DNA of 64,000 nt, taken from NCBI GenBank assembly GCA_019120315.1, contig DWVJ01000008.1, positions 1 through 64,000 of the forward strand, given 5' to 3'. This document shows positions 16,731-26,209 of this stretch, piece after piece. How positions within the stretch are numbered: the first letter of the stretch is position 1; every line of letters begins with the position of its first letter. The DNA is from Candidatus Ruminococcus avistercoris (GTDB lineage Bacteria > Bacillota > Clostridia > Lachnospirales > Lachnospiraceae). The notes beneath the pieces are model-generated. The model made no database searches, had not been told where the DNA came from, and saw only the letters and a list, made by a program, of their open reading frames with translations. Both the position numbers and the translations under genes were made by a program.

Positions 16731-19700
16731 ATGAAAAAAATAATGACAGCTGTGGTTTTGCCGGTTTGTATGATTATATTTCTTTTTTGCTGTGTGTCAG
16801 TCGTATATGCTGATGTGGATGAAGTACAGTATACAGAGATGAAAATTGAAGAATACACACCGGAAGTCAGCAGTACCCGGGGAGATCCCCTGGAAAATTT
16901 GAATTTAATCTATGGGCGAGTGATAAAAAATGGAGATAATTATACACTTCAGATGGAGATAGCATACGAAAACTATCGTATATCAAATGAAGATACCACT
17001 TATACGATGACAAGCGTTCTTTCTTATCTGGATGATGCTCAGGAATATCAAGATCTTTTAAAGGATAAACAGTTCCAAGAGTCCGTTTACTGGTCTGGAA
17101 GCGGGGATTCTGTATCTAATGCGGATATTTATACAGTGGAAATTCCGCTTAGTATTTCCGACTTTTCACAAGTGGAAGGACAGAAAGTTCAACTGCAATA
17201 TCAGGGCAGCGGAAGGACTATTTATAATATCACGCTTAGACTGGCAGCGTGTACAGAAGAAAAACCGGCGATTCAGCCATTGGTGATGCCGTATAGTTAT
17301 AATCTGACGTCGAACGAAGAGTATGGCCCCAAACCGGGCAACAGTTCTTCGAACAGGAGTGTAAGTTTGTACATGAGTTACCCGCTGTCGGAAGGAGGAG
17401 CAGTTACATGGTATTATACCACGGGCGAGGAAGATATTACGGAGGAATCCGATTATTTTCAGTCGTATGGCGACGCATCGTACAAATCAGGAACAATTAA
17501 CGCGTCTGGTGAAGAAGCGTATACCATGACGATGCGCATACGGGGACGGTTTCAGAACGGTACCTGGACGGATGAAATTTCCGTACCTCTGAAGTTTTCA
17601 AAGGCGGGAGTCAGTGTTCTGACAGATGAATCTACGGGTGTCCAGATTATCGGGCTGAATAATACGATACCCTATGATACGGAACTGAAAGTGACGCAGG
17701 TTACAGATGAAGACAGCCTGAAAGAAATCAGTCAGATACTGAAAAAGGAAGCAGGAGAAAATTATGGAAAATATAAGCTGTATGACATTTCTTTAAGTGA
17801 TCCGGAAGGAAATCCTGTCGTGCTTTTAAATGAAACCGGTGAATGGGGGGAAGGAATTTATGGCGCAGGTACAAGGGATGCTAAGAAACAGATACAGTTT
17901 AATTTTTCGGATGATGACTTGGCAGATGGATGGCATCCGATGAATTGTCAGATTTATCGGTTAAATGATGATGGCGAGCTGCAGCCTTTGCATATGTATT
18001 CTGTAGTAAATAGCTTTCGATACTGTTATGGAAGCTATTCGGAAAATAAAGATCCAAGCGGAACATATGTATTAATGCAGACGCCTTTGACTGATTTGAC
18101 GGAAGATATATCGGCAGGTAATTACCGTGTGCCTGCGGAGTTTGTAGTTCCGGAAAGGGATGATGACGGTGAGTCTGTTGATCAATGGTTTTCCAGCAAA
18201 TCATCGCTGGATCAGTATCTGGGAGAAAATGCAGAGGCTTTGCTTGCAGTAAGTGAGGAAAATAATCCGTCAGTATATCTGAATTTGTATGGGGTAGACA
18301 ATAAATATCTGACTGCTGTCAGATATGAGGGAAAAAACGCTGAAATAGTAGAGAGGTATAGTTCTACAGAGGAAAAGTACCCCAAAGTTATAAAAATAGA
18401 TCTTTTGGAAAATGATAAGAATTCCGCCTATATTGATCTGCAAGTGAGAGTCAGTGGAGAAAGCGGCTGGCAGGATGTGGTGCTGGCCTTGAATTACAAT
18501 GATCGATATGTGTACAGTGATGGAGTTAAACTTACGGCTCCGGTTATTACAACGGCAACGGGAGCCACTGCCTATGTTAATGAAGATGAAGCTGAGATTT
18601 CCATGCAGTGTGATGCGGTAGACGGGCAGATTTATTATACAACGGACGGAACAGACCCTGTGGCAGAAGAACAATATCTGTATAAGGAGCCATTTACATT
18701 AACGACTGATCTGTCGGACGGACAGACATATCAGATCAAAGCCATTACTGTGAAAGACGGATATACCACATCAAATGTCGCATCTCTGGAGATTGAGTTT
18801 AAGGCGGAAGGCGAGCAGGCAGAAACCGTTCAGGCTCCGGTGATTGATGCCAGATATGACTATGCCTTTGAGGAAAATGGTGACACTGCAGAGACCGGTT
18901 ATTATAATGTAAAACTTTCTACAGACACAGAAGAAGCGACGATATATTATACAGTAGATGGAACTGTACCAACAGAAAACAGCAATCGATATGAAGGTGA
19001 ATTTCGTGTTCCGGCGCTGACAAATGGCAATCCAACCGTAATCCAGAGTTATGCGGTAAAAGACGGATATAATGATTCTTCAACTTCATCCTATACGATC
19101 AGCTTTTCTGATTCCTGGTGGGATAATATGCGGGAAGGAGATTCCTATCAGGTTCCTGTGGATATGATAAATATAGGCATCTGGCAAAATCAGGAAATCA
19201 AAGTAAACTCTATGGGAGCAGACGCATTGAATGGGGATGCTACAGTTTATGTTGAGGATGGTAAAAAATATTTAGAAGTAGCTCTGAAAAGCTTATCTGT
19301 AGGAGGAATACCTGGTTATCTGGTAGGAATGTGGTATTGGGATAATAATGATAACAATACCGGGGATAAAGCGGGGAATTTTAGTACTACAAATACGGAG
19401 GGAGCAATTGAAGCCTCTTATACTTACAACGACGACGGAACGATAGCAACGGCGACCGTTCCCTTGTTCAGTGATTTTGAACAAGTGTTCGTAGGTATTC
19501 AGTCTAATGTCAGCATTATGGGTAAACAGGGAACAATTCTCTGGCTGGATTACAGTGATGTAATTTATCAGATTACCGGTGAGGAGCAGGAAGAGCAGGA
19601 GATAACGGAGACGCCGGTTATTACTTATACATATAATGAGGAAGCAGATTCCTATGAAATAGAGATCACAGCGGAAGAAAATGCAGCGATAGAGTATTCG

Positions 19701-20843
19701 GTAAACGCACAGGAAGGCGAGTTCGAATGGGAGAAATATACCGGAAAATTTACAGTGACCGGTGAAGACGCGCAGGTAAAAGACGGTATTGTAAATATCT
19801 CGGCCAGGGCCACGGCGGAGGATAAAGAGACTTCACAGGTGGCGTTCCAGAAGCTTACCTTTAAAGCTTTTGGGGAGGAAACAACTCTGGAAGACGGAAC
19901 GTACCAGGTTCCGGTAACGTTGATGCAGGCATACAAGGATGAGCCCAGCATGGGCGCGGGAGCTTTGGAAGGAACTGCTCTTGTTACTATTAAGGAAGGA
20001 ACCTCCAGTATTCAGCTTACATTTAAAGGCGTTTCCATCGATGTGGATGGAACAGGAGAGAAATATGGACATCTCCAGCAGCTTTGGAGTTATAAAGAAG
20101 GCAGTACAGTTAAAGATCTGACAGAAGCAAATCGCAGCGAAGTGAAAGTAATTCAAACCTATGAAGATACAGATCTGGCCGGTGGAACGTCTACATTTCC
20201 ACAAATATTTGAACTGAACCGCAGCACGGCAGAGGAAGAAACTATTTATGTTCGTGTGAAAGTAGACGCTATGGGCGATGTGCAGCAGGACGCACGTCTT
20301 GTATTTGATTACACTGAGGCGGTGAAAGCAGAGGAATCGGAGAAAATTCCGGCAGGAAATTATATTGTGCCGGTTCAGATGCGTAAATGGGGATCTGACA
20401 CAGAATTGTCTATGGGAAATGCTGGAATGGAGTCATCAGCTGTTTTGGTTGTGTCAGAAGACGGAACGGCTGTGTTGGAACTTGGATTCCATGCACTTCA
20501 GAATTCTTCACTGACAGGGTATCTTGGCTGGCTCAAGAAAGTGATCAGTGTGGAAGAAGAAAATCAGTATGGTTATCCTGTGAAATATACCACAGAAGAT
20601 GCTGTGGTGTTGGAAGAATGGGATGGCGTGTATGACAATTATAATGATCCGCAGGCAGGAACAGATAGCCAGATGAAAGGGCGGTTGTATCCGAAAACGG
20701 TTTCTATTCCGGTAAAAGTAACGGCCAACGCAGACAGCGAACTCGGATTTGAAACTGAGAATTCTATTTTGATTCAGGTTTATGTACCGGTTATGGAAGC
20801 AATTAATAGGGAAGCGGTACACAGTTTGCTTATCTTGATTTGA
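16731..20843 (+). CDS. Shr-like heme/hemoprotein receptor, N-terminal part (frameshifted)
   Basis: 1370 residues from ATG 16731, beginning with a signal peptide (MKKIMTAVVLPVCMIIFLFC). The N-terminal 550 residues are beta-rich with NEAT-like strands (AGNYRVPAEF). Two chitobiase C-terminal-like (CHB_HEX) repeats follow: YYTTDGTDP near 634 and YYTVDGTVP near 738. Three NEAT domains then show the heme-lip helix: NSMGADAL (~826), PSMGAGAL (~1072), LSMGNAGM (~1226). The last NEAT domain breaks off at EAINRE; its final strand (GSGTQFAYLDLKW) continues in another frame into the next ORF. One missing base near 20807-20809 explains this. Homologues capture heme or hemoglobin at the surface. Confidence 0.85.
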   Translation: MKKIMTAVVLPVCMIIFLFCCVSVVYADVDEVQYTEMKIEEYTPEVSSTRGDPLENLNLIYGRVIKNGDNYTLQMEIAYENYRISNEDTTYTMTSVLSYLDDAQEYQDLLKDKQFQESVYWSGSGDSVSNADIYTVEIPLSISDFSQVEGQKVQLQYQGSGRTIYNITLRLAACTEEKPAIQPLVMPYSYNLTSNEEYGPKPGNSSSNRSVSLYMSYPLSEGGAVTWYYTTGEEDITEESDYFQSYGDASYKSGTINASGEEAYTMTMRIRGRFQNGTWTDEISVPLKFSKAGVSVLTDESTGVQIIGLNNTIPYDTELKVTQVTDEDSLKEISQILKKEAGENYGKYKLYDISLSDPEGNPVVLLNETGEWGEGIYGAGTRDAKKQIQFNFSDDDLADGWHPMNCQIYRLNDDGELQPLHMYSVVNSFRYCYGSYSENKDPSGTYVLMQTPLTDLTEDISAGNYRVPAEFVVPERDDDGESVDQWFSSKSSLDQYLGENAEALLAVSEENNPSVYLNLYGVDNKYLTAVRYEGKNAEIVERYSSTEEKYPKVIKIDLLENDKNSAYIDLQVRVSGESGWQDVVLALNYNDRYVYSDGVKLTAPVITTATGATAYVNEDEAEISMQCDAVDGQIYYTTDGTDPVAEEQYLYKEPFTLTTDLSDGQTYQIKAITVKDGYTTSNVASLEIEFKAEGEQAETVQAPVIDARYDYAFEENGDTAETGYYNVKLSTDTEEATIYYTVDGTVPTENSNRYEGEFRVPALTNGNPTVIQSYAVKDGYNDSSTSSYTISFSDSWWDNMREGDSYQVPVDMINIGIWQNQEIKVNSMGADALNGDATVYVEDGKKYLEVALKSLSVGGIPGYLVGMWYWDNNDNNTGDKAGNFSTTNTEGAIEASYTYNDDGTIATATVPLFSDFEQVFVGIQSNVSIMGKQGTILWLDYSDVIYQITGEEQEEQEITETPVITYTYNEEADSYEIEITAEENAAIEYSVNAQEGEFEWEKYTGKFTVTGEDAQVKDGIVNISARATAEDKETSQVAFQKLTFKAFGEETTLEDGTYQVPVTLMQAYKDEPSMGAGALEGTALVTIKEGTSSIQLTFKGVSIDVDGTGEKYGHLQQLWSYKEGSTVKDLTEANRSEVKVIQTYEDTDLAGGTSTFPQIFELNRSTAEEETIYVRVKVDAMGDVQQDARLVFDYTEAVKAEESEKIPAGNYIVPVQMRKWGSDTELSMGNAGMESSAVLVVSEDGTAVLELGFHALQNSSLTGYLGWLKKVISVEEENQYGYPVKYTTEDAVVLEEWDGVYDNYNDPQAGTDSQMKGRLYPKTVSIPVKVTANADSELGFETENSILIQVYVPVMEAINREAVHSLLILI

Positions 20844-23800
20844 AGTGGGATGAATATACTCCGGTAAGTCCGGATGTGGACAGAAGCAGTCTTCAGGAAA
20901 TGATTAATCAGGCGCAGGAAAAGTTGGACGATGCAGCAGTAAATGCCGATAAATATGATCCCGAAACAGTAGCCGCATTGCAGAAAGCTGTGGCAGATGC
21001 GCTGGCAGTATTACAGAATCCAGAAGCAGATCAGACAGCTGTTGATGAACAGACAGAACTGGTAAAAACGGCTCTGGAAGGTGTGAAATTGAATCTGAAT
21101 CCGGATATTCTTTCCAAACTGATTCAGGAAGCGCAGGCTCTGGATGAAAATCTCTACACACCGGCCAGCTATCAGAAGCTGACAGAGCAGATTGAAGCGG
21201 CCCTGGCATTGCTGGAGAAAGAAGATCTGACACAGGAGCAGATTGAAGCGCAGCTGACCGCACTGAACGCGGCTGTGGAAGGACTGATTGAAAAGGCCGA
21301 TAAGACAAAGCTGCAGGCAAAATATGACGAGGCGGCGGCGATAGAGAACAATAATTATCCAGGCTGGGAGGCGCTTCAGGCAGCCCTTGTCTCTGTGAAG
21401 GAAGTGCTGGAGGATCCCAACGTATCCCAGACGGATGTGGACGGACAGCTGACTCTGCTGCAGAACGCGCTGGACAATCTCTACGGTTCCGTGGATAAGA
21501 GTGAACTTCAGAACCTGGTGGAACAGGCGGATGCCATGGATACATTGGGATATGCAGAAGAAACCACAGCGCTTTTTGAAGCGGCGGTTGCTTCGGCAAA
21601 GAATATTCTGAGCAATGGTGCAGCATCCCAGACGGATGTGGACAAGCATATTCAGCTGCTGGAAAAAACTTCCGCTTCCCTTATCAAAGCAGAGGAAGAG
21701 GGAGTGGTCTATGACGGCATTTATACCATTGACGGGGCTATCATGCATGCCAGCAATGATAATCAGACTTCGATGGGAAATGCAGCGCTGAAAAAACCGA
21801 TGCAGATTATCATGAAAGACGGACAGCCAACGCTTCGGATGGAATTCGGACCGCTGACTACCACCGGCCTGACCGGTTATCTGGGAGAACTGTATTACTT
21901 CCCGGATTATACGGATGCAGAATTGCCGGATGGAAGCCAGGAGAAAGTGTCTGTGAACGTGGAATCGGTTTATGAGGAGGTATATGATTCCTATAATGAT
22001 CCCGAGACGGGAACCGATGCCACCATGAAGGGAAAAGAATATCCCCATTTCGTGACGATGCCGGTGAACTTTGATTACAGCCAGTTCTGGGTGGAAGTAT
22101 ACGTACCGGTGATGGAAAGTATTTCAGCAGGAAGCGGACGTCAGTATGCAAAGCTGACTCTGGACTGGAGTACGCTGACTCAGGTAAGCGGTGTTGAAAC
22201 AGACAAGAAAGACCTTCAGGCACAGATCAGTGCGCTGGAAAAACTGAAAGAGCAGCTGGGTGATCAAAATCCGCAGGAAGGAGCCCTGACGGCGGCAGAC
22301 TTTACTCAGGAAGAGTTAAATGTCCTGGAAGCAGCCATTGTGGCCGGAAAATATGTGGATAACAGTCTGAACGTGGAACAGATTGCGGTGGACGCCATGA
22401 CGGAATCTCTGACGGCAGTTTATCATCTTTTCAGCCAGGAAGCTGTGGAAGTGGATAAGAGTGAGCTGGCGAAAGCCATTGAAGTGGCGGACAGCTATCT
22501 GAACCGTGACGATGTGGTTTATACGGAAGCTACAAGACAGATTCTTCAGGCAGCCAGAGATGAGGCGGCCAGGGTCTATGAAGACGAAGAGGCTACCCAG
22601 ACCCAGGTAAACAGATGCGTAAGGGCGATCGATGAAGCTATCCAGGGACTGGAAATCGTGGGAGCTGTAAAGACAGATCTGAAGACGGCGCTGGAAAACG
22701 CTTATGCGTGTCTCAACGATGCGGACAGTTATACAGCGGCAGCGCTGGAAACTCTGCGGACGTTGTATGATGAGGCGCTGACAGTTTATGAAAATGAGAA
22801 TGCCAGTCAGGAGGAAGTGGATGCCCAGGTAAGAATTCTCACCTATGCAGTTAACAACCTGAAGAGAGTGGATGAGGTCGCCGTGAACAGACAGGGACTT
22901 CACGAGATGATCGTAGCGGCCTCCAACATGGCCGGAAGAGAACATCTCTACACAGCTGAGTCAATTAAAGCCCTGAAAGCGGCTATTAAGGCAGCGGAAG
23001 CAGTTTACAATGACGAAGAAGCAACGCAGGAAGAGATCAATGCCCAGGCATCAGCGCTGGCCATGGCCATGCTGGATCTGGAAGGAAAGACCTCTGTGGT
23101 GAATCCTGACCCGGAAACGCCGGGCGGAGATGAAAAACCGAATGACGGAGAGGGAGATAACAAACCGGGCGATACCACCCTGGATTACAGGAATCTAAAG
23201 GACGGTGTGTATTCCATCAACGGCGAGATGGTGAAGATTGACAAGGAGACTTACTCCATGTCCAACGAAGCCATTAACCACACGATCAAACTGACGGTGA
23301 AGGACGGAAAATATTACCTCACCATGAACTTCAACGGTCTTAAGATCAACAGTCAGTTCGGGTATCTGGGAACGCTGAAATATTTCCTGACCGGATATAC
23401 CATTGATCAGTACGGCGCGCCTCAGGGCAGTCTGGCGGACGTAACGGTAGATTCCTATCAGACGGATGAGAGCGGAAACCGTATCACAGACAGTTTCGGC
23501 ACAGACTATCCGGATTATGTAACCTTTGAACTGATTCCGGAAGCGCTGGAAGACGGTTACGTGCCGCTGCAGGTGTTTGTTCCAATCATGGAATCCATCG
23601 CTGCGGGCACAGGAACCCAGCCCGTATTCCTGAGACTTGACTGGAGCACCATCGAAAGCGCCGATGCCGATGATCCTTCTTTTGAGGATGATGGAAACAA
23701 TGATGACACCGACCTAAACGGTGGTTCTAATTTAAGCGGTGGCTCCAATTTAAGCGGCGGCTCCGGTTTAACCAGCGGTTCCGGATTAAGCGGCAGCGGA

Positions 23801-24022
23801 AGCAGCTTAAAGAGCGGCAGTTCCGGTCTGAGCGGCAGCTCGGGACTGAGCAGCGGCACTTCCGGTACAGGTTCTTCTTTGAAAGCTTCCAGTGTGAAAA
23901 CCGGGGACGAGACGCCGGTGGGAGCGTTGGCCGGACTGACGGCTCTGGCTTTTGGAGCGGCAGCTTTAGCTCTTTATATGAAACGAAGTGAAAGAGATGG
24001 CCATAAGGCGGAAAGGAAATAA
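20840..24022 (+). CDS. Shr-like heme receptor, C-terminal part with FIVAR and NEAT domains
   Basis: 1060 residues that continue the preceding protein; the nominal TTG start has no ribosome binding site, and in-frame residues upstream (TQFAYLD) complete a NEAT domain. Order: about four FIVAR helical repeats (10-280), a NEAT domain (TSMGNAALKK near 310, YAKLTLDW near 430), about four more FIVAR repeats (450-755), a Pro/Gly/Asp linker, and a NEAT domain (YSMSNEAINH near 805, ending in VFLRLDW). A Ser/Gly-rich stalk follows, with a SVKTGD sorting-like motif, a membrane helix and a basic tail. Joined, the receptor would have about 2,430 residues and five NEAT domains, anchored at the surface and wall-spanning. 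Confidence 0.87.
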   Translation: MKWDEYTPVSPDVDRSSLQEMINQAQEKLDDAAVNADKYDPETVAALQKAVADALAVLQNPEADQTAVDEQTELVKTALEGVKLNLNPDILSKLIQEAQALDENLYTPASYQKLTEQIEAALALLEKEDLTQEQIEAQLTALNAAVEGLIEKADKTKLQAKYDEAAAIENNNYPGWEALQAALVSVKEVLEDPNVSQTDVDGQLTLLQNALDNLYGSVDKSELQNLVEQADAMDTLGYAEETTALFEAAVASAKNILSNGAASQTDVDKHIQLLEKTSASLIKAEEEGVVYDGIYTIDGAIMHASNDNQTSMGNAALKKPMQIIMKDGQPTLRMEFGPLTTTGLTGYLGELYYFPDYTDAELPDGSQEKVSVNVESVYEEVYDSYNDPETGTDATMKGKEYPHFVTMPVNFDYSQFWVEVYVPVMESISAGSGRQYAKLTLDWSTLTQVSGVETDKKDLQAQISALEKLKEQLGDQNPQEGALTAADFTQEELNVLEAAIVAGKYVDNSLNVEQIAVDAMTESLTAVYHLFSQEAVEVDKSELAKAIEVADSYLNRDDVVYTEATRQILQAARDEAARVYEDEEATQTQVNRCVRAIDEAIQGLEIVGAVKTDLKTALENAYACLNDADSYTAAALETLRTLYDEALTVYENENASQEEVDAQVRILTYAVNNLKRVDEVAVNRQGLHEMIVAASNMAGREHLYTAESIKALKAAIKAAEAVYNDEEATQEEINAQASALAMAMLDLEGKTSVVNPDPETPGGDEKPNDGEGDNKPGDTTLDYRNLKDGVYSINGEMVKIDKETYSMSNEAINHTIKLTVKDGKYYLTMNFNGLKINSQFGYLGTLKYFLTGYTIDQYGAPQGSLADVTVDSYQTDESGNRITDSFGTDYPDYVTFELIPEALEDGYVPLQVFVPIMESIAAGTGTQPVFLRLDWSTIESADADDPSFEDDGNNDDTDLNGGSNLSGGSNLSGGSGLTSGSGLSGSGSSLKSGSSGLSGSSGLSSGTSGTGSSLKASSVKTGDETPVGALAGLTALAFGAAALALYMKRSERDGHKAERK

Positions 24023-24023
24023 G

Positions 24024-25079
24024 ATGAAGGCGAAGGGAAAAAGAAAAGCATTCCTCGCCGGACTTTTAAGCATGATGCTTGCCCTCTTTTGGGGGGCAGG
24101 CATTCCTGCTGTTCCGGTATGGGCGGAATCGGGGACGGTGTACACCTGTGCCATCCATCCCTGCTATGCCCATCCGGTGACCGGCGAGATCGAAGATTCC
24201 GGCGGCGAGGCTTCCTATGCCACAGGACAGGGTATGGTGGAGGGGGCCGTATATACCACCGGTATTCTGGAACTGACGGATTCCGGAGGATATTATCTGA
24301 CGATCCGCATGAGTCTGATGGATTATACCTCCGGGCACAGTTTCTGGGTGCAGAATGTGGGAGATTCCGGCTGGGCCACTCCTGCGGTGGGCGTCACCGG
24401 AAACGGCTCGGACAGCAATGGAACTACGGCGGATATCTGTATTCAGGTACCCAGTGAAAACTGCGTGGTGCGGGGCAGCATGTATGTGGATCCCATGGGA
24501 AGGGACGTGGTGTTTTACCTCTATCCCAGCGATTTTTCCCAGGGAAATAATACGGATATGAACGCCACCATGGTGACTGCCGCCGCAGGCAGTGATGCGG
24601 CGGCAGCCTCCGGGAGCACAGCGGCGGCGGAATCTTCTTCCGCCGGTACATCTGCTCAAAGCAGCGAGGCGGCACAGCTGCAGTCCCAGACAGCGGAAAC
24701 CACGCCCGCTCCGACAGCAGAAGCGCTGGAGAGCGAAGCGGCGACTCCAACGCCGACGGCTGCTCCCGAATCAGAGGAACAGGAAGAGCCGGCTATGGAG
24801 CTGGAGAGCAGTATCGAGGCTGCGGCCACGCCACAGCCGGAAGTTTCCACTGATGAGACGCTCAGCGATGCTCAGGGATTAAGTCTTTCCACGCAAGGGG
24901 AGGCTGCGGCCGGCGAACTGGGAGAGAGCATCGGGCAGGCGCTGGTCAGTTATCTGTTTATCGCCGGGGCAGTATTTGTCCTGGGAGGTCTGATTCTGCT
25001 GGGAGCGGCTGCGGGGATCGTATATTTCTTCCGCAAAAACTGGAGACGATGGGGCGGTGGTGAAGATGATGAAGATTAG
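24024..25079 (+). CDS. shp: Membrane-anchored heme-binding Shp-domain protein
   Basis: A 351-residue protein: signal peptide 1-34 (VPVWA-ES), then a Shp domain (36-185) with motifs close to streptococcal Shp: HPVTGEIEDSGGE, GQGMVEG and YYLTIRMSLMDY. Shp holds heme between two Met residues, and Met residues are present in these segments. A Thr/Glu/Pro/Ala linker (about 186-300), a membrane helix (about 312-336) and a charged tail follow. I start at ATG 24024, one base after the receptor stop, with GGAAAGGAA before it. Known role: accepting heme from the NEAT receptor and passing it to the ABC lipoprotein. It overlaps the next gene. Confidence 0.9.
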   Translation: MKAKGKRKAFLAGLLSMMLALFWGAGIPAVPVWAESGTVYTCAIHPCYAHPVTGEIEDSGGEASYATGQGMVEGAVYTTGILELTDSGGYYLTIRMSLMDYTSGHSFWVQNVGDSGWATPAVGVTGNGSDSNGTTADICIQVPSENCVVRGSMYVDPMGRDVVFYLYPSDFSQGNNTDMNATMVTAAAGSDAAAASGSTAAAESSSAGTSAQSSEAAQLQSQTAETTPAPTAEALESEAATPTPTAAPESEEQEEPAMELESSIEAAATPQPEVSTDETLSDAQGLSLSTQGEAAAGELGESIGQALVSYLFIAGAVFVLGGLILLGAAAGIVYFFRKNWRRWGGGEDDED

Positions 25080-26196
25080 GAAAATCCTGTATGTGCTTTC
25101 CATCGTCGCGGCGCTGGCGCTGCTTTGTCTGACGATGGGAGGCTGTGTCAATCAGGATCCGGAAGGGGAAGCAAAGGAGTCGTCTGAAGAGACAGATGAC
25201 TCGGCCGGGGAGGAGCAGACGGCCAGCAGTCTGCTGCAGATCACCGATCCGCAGGAAAAAGCGGCGGTGGAAGCGGCTGCGGCCAGGGTAGAGGCTATGG
25301 ATTCTGCTCCCAGGATCATTGCTACTTCGGCGGCCACGGCGGACATCTGTGACCGTCTGGATCTGGATCTGGTGGGGATCTGTAAAACCACCATATCGGA
25401 AGTGCCGGAACGATACGCGGATCTGCCCCAGGTGGGGACGGCCATGGCGCCGGATATGGAGATCGTTTCTTCTCTGGATCCTGACTGGATCTTAAGCCCT
25501 TCCTCCCTGCAGTCGGATCAGCAGCCCAAATATGAAGCCATCGATACGGACTGGGCTTTTTTGAATCTGCGCAGCGTGCAGGGGATGTACCGTTCGATTC
25601 AGGAACTGGGAGAGATTTTTGACCGGCAGGCGCAGGCGCAGGAGCTGGTAGATGAGTTCACGGAGTTTTATGAAGAGTATAAGGGTAAAAATGAAGGGAA
25701 AGAATCTCCCAAAGTGCTGGTGCTGATGGGACTTCCCGGTTCTTATATCATCGCCACGGAAAATTCTTATGTGGGAAGTCTGGTGGAGCTGGCCGGCGGG
25801 GAAAATGTCTATGCCGGGACGAACCAGGAATTTCTCACAGTGAACACGGAGGATATGAAGACGAAGGAGCCGGATGTGATCCTGCGCGCGGCCCATGCGC
25901 TGCCGGATCAGGTGGTGGAGATGTTCCAGGAAGATTTTGAAACCAATGATATCTGGAAACATTTCGATGCGGTGCAGGAGGGAAGGGTCTATGACCTGAC
26001 ATATGAACTGTTCGGCATGAGCGCAACCTTCCGTTATCCGGAGGCGCTGGAGGAACTGCAGCCCATGCTGTACCCGGAAAGCGAGGAGGATGTCTCCCGG
26101 GCGAAGGAGAACAGTGAAAAGGCAACAGAGGCGGCTGAAGATTCCAAGGCCACAGAAAAAACCGATGAGGAAACACTGAAAGAAGCTACAAAGTAG
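25066..26196 (+). CDS. Heme ABC transporter substrate-binding lipoprotein (HtsA/IsdE-like)
   Basis: A 376-residue lipoprotein. The signal helix ends in the lipobox TMGGC (Cys27). A class III periplasmic-binding fold follows, with the long helix typical of heme and siderophore binders. AMAPDMEIVSSLDPDW places a Met (~127) where HtsA/IsdE have their axial Met, and ILRAAHALPDQV places a His (~277) where they have the axial His, supporting heme as ligand. A Lys/Glu-rich C-terminal tail is extra. The start overlaps the Shp gene by 14 bases; ATG 25069 is also possible. Confidence 0.88.
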   Translation: MMKIRKILYVLSIVAALALLCLTMGGCVNQDPEGEAKESSEETDDSAGEEQTASSLLQITDPQEKAAVEAAAARVEAMDSAPRIIATSAATADICDRLDLDLVGICKTTISEVPERYADLPQVGTAMAPDMEIVSSLDPDWILSPSSLQSDQQPKYEAIDTDWAFLNLRSVQGMYRSIQELGEIFDRQAQAQELVDEFTEFYEEYKGKNEGKESPKVLVLMGLPGSYIIATENSYVGSLVELAGGENVYAGTNQEFLTVNTEDMKTKEPDVILRAAHALPDQVVEMFQEDFETNDIWKHFDAVQEGRVYDLTYELFGMSATFRYPEALEELQPMLYPESEEDVSRAKENSEKATEAAEDSKATEKTDEETLKEATK

Positions 26197-26209
26197 AAAG
26201 GGGGAAGCT

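Noticed and set aside
20800-20843. Programmed ribosomal frameshift in the heme receptor
   Set aside because: No slippery heptamer is present where the frame must change, and a stop (TAG at 20807) limits the window; a plain one-base loss explains it better.
21011-22048. 345-residue minus-strand ORF
   Set aside because: A shadow of the FIVAR/NEAT coding region.
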